A DNA stretch of 64,000 bases from an uncultured Flavobacteriales bacterium (GTDB lineage Bacteria > Bacteroidota > Bacteroidia > Flavobacteriales_D > Sanyastnellaceae): assembly GCA_905479115.1 (NCBI GenBank), contig CAJQLF010000018.1, positions 1-64,000 on the forward strand, given 5' to 3'. Made by a program: the position numbers and the translations under genes. Below are positions 59,905 through 64,000 of the stretch, piece by piece. The notes beneath the pieces are model-generated. The model was not told the origin of the DNA. It was given only the letters and a program-made list of their open reading frames with translations, and searched no databases. Positions within the stretch are counted from its first letter, which is position 1. Every line of letters starts with the position of its first letter.

Positions 59905-60779
59905 GGAAGTGATAGGTGTATTTCGTGAATTCCAGGTTGGAAGCTACTGGATTTTAAGGCAAGAAGAAAGTCCACCGAGGCTTGAACGAATTCGGAATCG
60001 ATGAGCAGGCTGGAAGAAATTTCATGTCCGGCCGAGTGCATGGCATTCAGTTTTACCAGTGAATGTTGGGCTGCAATGGCGCCGCTTCCCATAAGGTGAA
60101 GTGCTCCTAGACTGGAGCTAGGGCAATAATGGTGGATGGCTTGACAGAATGGCACGAGGGCATCACACGTTCCGTGATACGCAAGCACGGGAATTGAACG
60201 AAAGACTGCAAGTGGCTCCATTGCTCCTGCAATACCTATGACACCGCTGATTTCTGGAAGTTCCAGGTGAAAGGCGGCAAACAAGGCGGCCTCAGCTCCT
60301 GCGGAGGTGCCGCAAACGACCATTCCTTTTGGAAATGTGGTTTTTAAAGCCAGAAGCGCTTGTTCCAAATCTTCCGCAGCCCAGCGGATGGCCTCACGTT
60401 TGTCTGAGATTGGGACGTCGCAATGAAAGCCCTGATCAACTTGCCTCAGACGATAGTCCATACTCGCAACCGCCGCACCTTTCGTCGCCAATGCTCCGCA
60501 GTACGCAGAATGGATGGAGTCGTCGCGGCTGCCCGCACTAAATCCTCCTCCATGGAGAAATATGATGCCCCATCCAGGAGCAACCTCTTGAGGAGGAATA
60601 TACAGGTCCAATAGCAGCAGGTCCTGATGGTTACCCGCTATAAAGGACTGCGTACTTTTTTGGAATTTCGTGGAATCGCTGACTGGAATGTCGACCGAGA
60701 AGGGACAAGCCTGTCCAATTGTGACGAGGATTATCCAGTTAAGTAGCAGCCATAGACCCAATCGAGCTGCACCAATCAT
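59859..60779 (-). CDS. Alpha/beta-hydrolase esterase with signal peptide
   Basis: The 306-residue protein has a signal-like N-terminus (LGLWLLLNWIILVTIGQA). The hydrolase domain shows oxyanion motif HGGGFSAGS, nucleophile GTSAGAE, an aspartate in TCDALVPF and a histidine in MHSAGHE. The HGGGF motif is typical of BD-FAE or HSL-type esterases. The substrate is unknown. It overlaps the XerD-like gene by ATGA and the thioredoxin gene by 46 bp, so it sits in the middle of a tight operon. Confidence 0.86.
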   Translation of the reverse strand: MIGAARLGLWLLLNWIILVTIGQACPFSVDIPVSDSTKFQKSTQSFIAGNHQDLLLLDLYIPPQEVAPGWGIIFLHGGGFSAGSRDDSIHSAYCGALATKGAAVASMDYRLRQVDQGFHCDVPISDKREAIRWAAEDLEQALLALKTTFPKGMVVCGTSAGAEAALFAAFHLELPEISGVIGIAGAMEPLAVFRSIPVLAYHGTCDALVPFCQAIHHYCPSSSLGALHLMGSGAIAAQHSLVKLNAMHSAGHEISSSLLIDSEFVQASVDFLLALKSSSFQPGIHEIHLSLPCDSLPTNSLPCVTP

Positions 60780-61723
60780 TCTTCGCCTACAGGTTTGCTT
60801 TTAATGGCCTGACTTCGAGGATGAAACTTTTCGATTTGGTTGCGTAAAAATCGACGATCGAGGTGGGTGTAAATTTCTGTGGTTGCGATTTGAGCGTGGC
60901 CCATCATCTCTTGGACAGCGCGCAAATCAGCTCCGGCCTCGAGTAAATGTGTCGCGAAACTGTGGCGAAAGGTGTGTGGGCTTATGCTCTTGCGCACCTG
61001 CGCATGAATCGCTACACGCCGCAGCATGGTGAAAGCCATTTGACGGCTGAGTCCTCGGCCCTGACGTCCCAAAAAGAGGACGTCTTCATGGCCTTTCATG
61101 GGGATGATTTCCGAACGGTATTGAGCCAAATAATCATCTACAGCCTCCAACGCCGTGGTTCCAATGGGAACGATTCGTTCTTTGTTTCCTTTGCCGATTA
61201 CTTGCACTACACGGTCGATGAAATCGACTTTGGATAACTGGAGCTCGCAGAGTTCAGTTACCCGAAGTCCACAGCTGTAAAGAATCTCAAGCATCGCCCG
61301 ATTGCGAACTCCCTCTCTCCGGGAGAGATCAACTGCTCCAATGATATCGTTGACTTCGTTGACGGACAGAACATCTGGCAACTTGCGTTGCTGCTTAGGG
61401 GCTTCGATTAATTCGACCGGATTGCCTTCCAAGATTTGTTCTGTGCGCAAATATTTGCAAAAGCTTCGAATTCCAGAGAGCATGCGAGCTTGGCTGTTGC
61501 GCGCGATGCCTTCATCGTACAAGAACCCGAGATAATGCTCAATGTCCTCTCGGGTCATCATTCCCGGGTCTAAAATGGTTTTTTGATCAACACAAAAGCC
61601 CTCAAATTTGGAGATATCCCGGAGGTAAGCCACGATTGAATTCTTACTCAACCCCCGTTCAAGGGTTAAATAGGTTTCGTAGCCAGCTATTGCAGATTTC
61701 CAATCAGATTTTATTCGAGTCAT
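60776..61723 (-). CDS. xerD: XerD-like tyrosine recombinase
   Basis: The 315-residue recombinase has an N-terminal SAM-like domain (about 10-95) and the catalytic residues Arg (LYSCGLRVTELCEL), Lys (IGKGNKERIVP), HxxR (PHTFRHSFATHLL), His (MMGHAQIATTEIYTH) and the nucleophile Tyr in the last motif. This fits XerD/XerC, which resolve chromosome dimers at dif. The ATG at 61723 overlaps the TAA of the upstream gene by one base (TAATG). XerC versus XerD cannot be resolved from sequence alone. Confidence 0.92.
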   Translation of the reverse strand: MTRIKSDWKSAIAGYETYLTLERGLSKNSIVAYLRDISKFEGFCVDQKTILDPGMMTREDIEHYLGFLYDEGIARNSQARMLSGIRSFCKYLRTEQILEGNPVELIEAPKQQRKLPDVLSVNEVNDIIGAVDLSRREGVRNRAMLEILYSCGLRVTELCELQLSKVDFIDRVVQVIGKGNKERIVPIGTTALEAVDDYLAQYRSEIIPMKGHEDVLFLGRQGRGLSRQMAFTMLRRVAIHAQVRKSISPHTFRHSFATHLLEAGADLRAVQEMMGHAQIATTEIYTHLDRRFLRNQIEKFHPRSQAIKSKPVGEE

Positions 61724-62922
61724 TAGCGAATCCAATTTTGTTGTGAGATGAGTAGAGCTTCTTGCACTGTGATGCGCCGCTTACCGCTGTAGGCCGTGAC
61801 AAATGGACCAGGGAATAGGTGGTCTTTGCGCAATTCGACACGTTTATCTCTCGCCGCTCGGTATGCTGTGAAATATCCGGTTGTGTATTTATTCCAGCCC
61901 TCGTGTTGTTCTCTTCTTATTTCTCCTGGGTAGGCATAGGCGCGTTGCACTTGCATTCCACTCAAATGCTGATGGGTGGCAAGGACTTGAACGCGAAATG
62001 CGATGTCGGCAAGACTTGGTTCGCTCGGAGGAAGATCGGATGACGGATCGGATGGCGGAGCGATTATTTCTGCAGGAGGGATGAGCAATTCCAAGGCTTC
62101 TCCGTTCACGATGGTCGAAACGGTTCCTTGGATGGACTGCGGAGACGAGGCCGCTACCTCATAGGTGACCTTGAGTTTTGGAACTTCGGGAGCGGTGTGC
62201 CAGATGTAGACCAATTGACCATCAAACTGGTCTCGGATATGCGCTACTCCATCATCCAATGGTATTGCGACCAAGTCGCCAAGCGTTTCGGAAATTTTCA
62301 AGAACTGGCCGGATTCGAAACCGGTGATTTCAATTTCCATCGTCCCTGAAGTCGCTTTCGTGGAACTCCATGTGCGCCGCGCTACAACGGCACTTGTCTG
62401 CACGCTCCGCTGTGGTGACTTAACGGAGGTCATGGGAGCGTTGGTCGCGAGATTTTCACCAGCAGGAGGAGCAGAGGCTTCAAGAGCGAGCGGGTGGGGT
62501 TCAAATTCAACATCTTTCCTGCTTCCGTCTTCGATGAACGAAAACCACTGGGTAATTACGCCGCCTTGAAAGTTTTCATTTGCGCTAACAGTGAGGTGAA
62601 GTTCCAGCGTTCGCTGTGGAGGAAGTTCCATCCAAATGAACTTAGCTTTTCCATCTTGAAAGGTGAACGAGGCGCCTTCCGATTCCAAGGGGACGATTTC
62701 AATGCCGTCAGGGAATTGAATTTGAAAACGGGCGAATCCGGCCGTGTTGTGGATGTCCAAGGACCATGTTACATGGCAGGAGGCCCCTTGTGCAAGGGTC
62801 TGGGGTAAGTCGTGCTCTTCGACCAAACCATAATGGTTGTTTTTGTTGTTCGCAACCCAGCTAATGGAAGTTACTGCGAGCAGTGCGACAATGCTCCACG
62901 TAAAAATCAATCGAACGGACAT
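61723..62922 (-). CDS. Exported protein with a SPOR-like C-terminal domain
   Basis: The 399-residue protein has an N-terminal signal or membrane anchor (about 1-24), two beta-sandwich regions (about 40-145 and 185-270) and a Pro-rich linker. A C-terminal region (about 310-399, FRVQVLATHQHLSGMQVQR then YTTGYFTAYRAARDKRVEL) resembles the SPOR domain, which binds denuded peptidoglycan at division sites. The SPOR match is weak and inferred. It is the first gene of the operon containing xerD, the esterase and the thioredoxin. Confidence 0.7.
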   Translation of the reverse strand: MSVRLIFTWSIVALLAVTSISWVANNKNNHYGLVEEHDLPQTLAQGASCHVTWSLDIHNTAGFARFQIQFPDGIEIVPLESEGASFTFQDGKAKFIWMELPPQRTLELHLTVSANENFQGGVITQWFSFIEDGSRKDVEFEPHPLALEASAPPAGENLATNAPMTSVKSPQRSVQTSAVVARRTWSSTKATSGTMEIEITGFESGQFLKISETLGDLVAIPLDDGVAHIRDQFDGQLVYIWHTAPEVPKLKVTYEVAASSPQSIQGTVSTIVNGEALELLIPPAEIIAPPSDPSSDLPPSEPSLADIAFRVQVLATHQHLSGMQVQRAYAYPGEIRREQHEGWNKYTTGYFTAYRAARDKRVELRKDHLFPGPFVTAYSGKRRITVQEALLISQQNWIR

Positions 62923-63062
62923 AGAGGCAAGCTACATTTTGTCTCTGTTTGGAAATCGGACGAAAGGTGTATTTGCCAACATCGAGGTGTGGGGGAATCG
63001 GCTCTGTTCGCTCCTTAAATGAGCACGATTCTTTTCGGATCGCGTGTGAAAAAGAGAACAAT

Positions 63063-63096
63063 AAAAAAGTCCTGTTCCAGCGTTCTGGAACAGGAC
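63063..63096 (-). terminator. Rho-independent terminator (minus strand)
   Basis: A 12-bp perfect stem with loop AACG on the minus strand is followed there by six Ts. It resembles the terminator at 7736-7763 in stem length and loop. Confidence 0.78.
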
Positions 63097-63240
63097 CAAC
63101 TTAACCAAATTATCACTTGATGCTTAGCTTGCGCTAAACTCACTTAAAACCATCACAAACATCGTGCGTGATGTAATGGTATAACGTCAAGTTCAAATTG
63201 GTTATTGACATCCATTCGTTAAAAAATGCGAGTGTTTGAA
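63063..63240 (-). ncRNA. Candidate small RNA (minus strand) ending in an AACG-loop terminator
   Basis: The 388-bp gap between the SPOR-like gene and rpmE2 holds no protein gene. On the minus strand it has a CATCAC/GTGATG pairing, a TTAGC-GCAA-GCTAA hairpin (63124-63137) and an ATTTGGT motif (63104-63110). It ends in a perfect 12-bp stem (63069-63080 with 63085-63096) with an AACG loop and a run of six Ts. A minus-strand terminator with no upstream minus gene implies a transcript starting in the gap. No clear promoter was seen. Confidence 0.4.
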
Positions 63241-63265
63241 ATTCCCTTCATCTATCCTATCTTTG
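63235..63265 (+). promoter_or_regulatory. Promoter of rpmE2
   Basis: TTTG (63235-63238), a 19-base spacer and TATCTTTG (63258-63265) give a full Bacteroidetes -33/-7 promoter. A 45-nt leader follows, with a GCCC/GGGC hairpin and a second, partly overlapping pairing to TTTGTGGGC. Confidence 0.62.
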
Positions 63266-63310
63266 CGCCCCCATTTGGGCATTCACCTTTGTGGGCATTA
63301 AAAGAAAGTC

Positions 63311-63601
63311 ATGAGATCCGGAATTCACCCCGATAATTACCGATTGGTTGTCTTCAAAGACATGTCAAACGAATATTCATTTCTTAGCCGTTCTGCAGCT
63401 TCTTCCAAAGAGACGGTGAAGTGGGAAGATGGGAATGAGTATCCGCTGATTAAGGTGGAGGTAAGTCATAAGTCTCACCCCTTCTACACGGGCAAGGCAC
63501 AATTTGTGGATACTGCAGGCCGAATTGATAAGTTCCGCCAGAAGTACCAGAAGTTTGATAAGAAGGACGCTAACGCGCCGGAAGAGCAGACGGAGGATTG
63601 A
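63311..63601 (+). CDS. rpmE2: Ribosomal protein L31, type B
   Basis: The 96-residue protein has the L31 pattern [40 protein letters not shown] and QKYQKF. It lacks the CxxC zinc ligands, so it is the zinc-independent type B. A charged C-terminal tail extends past the usual end by about 10 residues. A structured leader precedes it. A bidirectional terminator follows about 65 bp after the stop. Confidence 0.95.
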   Translation: MRSGIHPDNYRLVVFKDMSNEYSFLSRSAASSKETVKWEDGNEYPLIKVEVSHKSHPFYTGKAQFVDTAGRIDKFRQKYQKFDKKDANAPEEQTED

Positions 63602-63665
63602 GTTGCACGCGACCTGAGCTGCATTTAAAGTGGCTTGGTGCGAAAATGAAAATAGAATTGTATTG

Positions 63666-63692
63666 AAAAAGGAGCCGCACTGGCTCCTTTTT
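63666..63692. terminator. Bidirectional terminator between rpmE2 and ribBA
   Basis: An 11-bp stem (63666-63676 with 63682-63692) closing GCACT, with A and T runs as the outer pairs. Confidence 0.82.
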
Positions 63693-63727
63693 TCGTGTTC
63701 TGCAACTGCCTACGCTTCAATCCGCCT

Positions 63728-64000
63728 TTAGACCGTCAACTTAGAAACTTTCGTAATCGTCAGACCATAACCGATTGGGCCGAGTGAACGATCAGCATTG
63801 GTCAAAACATGACAATTGCGGATGCCGAGTTGCCGAATGATCTGAGCGCCGATGCCGTAATCCTTGCGATCCATGGGTGCGTGCTGAGAAGTTTTCGATT
63901 CTTTGAACGTCTTATAAGCTTGAAGTTCATCGAACAGGCCACCTCCCTCTCTCAGCTTATTGATGTAGATGATGGCTCCCTTTCCAATTTCGCTCATTTT
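63728..64000 (-). CDS. GTP cyclohydrolase II / RibBA, C-terminal part (runs off the right edge)
   Basis: The visible 90 residues read MDRKDYGIGAQIIRQLGI, then HVLTNADRSLGPIGYGLTI, the C-terminal GTP cyclohydrolase II signature of RibA and bifunctional RibBA (riboflavin synthesis). The N-terminal part lies beyond the window, so RibBA versus stand-alone RibA is open. The RibBA form is common in Bacteroidota. Confidence 0.88.
   Translation of the reverse strand, partial: KMSEIGKGAIIYINKLREGGGLFDELQAYKTFKESKTSQHAPMDRKDYGIGAQIIRQLGIRNCHVLTNADRSLGPIGYGLTITKVSKLTV

Noticed and set aside
1-64000. CRISPR array, prophage or insertion sequence
   Set aside because: No spaced repeats, transposase or phage genes were seen, and the single recombinase gene is of the housekeeping Xer type.

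Overview
The window is chromosomal DNA of a Bacteroidota bacterium, most likely Flavobacteriales-like, at roughly 50% GC. The evidence is three secreted proteins with type IX secretion (T9SS) sorting domains plus a PorQ homologue, the bacillithiol gene bshA, DUF4494 and DUF983 genes, a type B ribosomal protein L31, and promoters of the Bacteroidetes TAnnTTTG type. Gene order is dense housekeeping, with many 1-8 bp overlaps. I see no phage, insertion sequence, CRISPR array or obvious island.

Layout. 1-7.7 kb: the start of an adenosine deaminase gene running off the left edge, smpB, pyrD, a metallo-beta-lactamase-fold hydrolase, a heavy-metal-domain membrane protein, and a purB / ABC exporter / DUF983 run. 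7.7-9.5 kb: a structured 3' region, a DAHP synthase-chorismate mutase gene and a Lys-Leu-Leu tRNA operon. 9.6-14.5 kb: a T9SS adhesin-like protein, a superfamily 1 helicase and a DUF4494 gene. 14.7-24 kb: protein repair (pcm), tsaC/sua5-type and transaldolase-like genes, a DksA-type zinc finger, polysaccharide priming, OmpA, FAH hydrolase, shikimate kinase, a PRTase and an RNA m5U methyltransferase. 24-31 kb: an EEP phosphatase, an SLC13 transporter, aroQ, and a large T9SS-exported hydrolase. 31-41 kb, minus strand: lon, porQ, cmk, a GH3/beta-lactamase fusion, bshA and a membrane protein, the last four coupled by 4-bp overlaps. 41-46 kb: a CarH-like MerR regulator, an ECF sigma factor and a giant T9SS protein. 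46-59 kb: a sugar symporter, aat, Nudix, a carboxyltransferase, an iron/B12-type ABC importer, a phosphoesterase, ettA and gluQ. 59-64 kb: a minus-strand operon (SPOR-like protein, XerD-like recombinase, esterase, thioredoxin), rpmE2 and the end of ribBA.

The most notable signal concerns transcription. At eight genes a perfect TAnnTTTG box ends exactly four bases before the start codon, and four more genes have the same spacing with one mismatch. The transcription start then falls on or next to the start codon, so these mRNAs should be leaderless. The rule also picks between competing starts, for example a GTG for the DAHP synthase gene. Other leads are a CarH-like photoreceptor candidate beside an ECF sigma gene with an inverted-repeat operator, two related structured RNA candidates with AACG-loop terminators, and an RlmD-type methyltransferase without its iron-sulfur cysteines.
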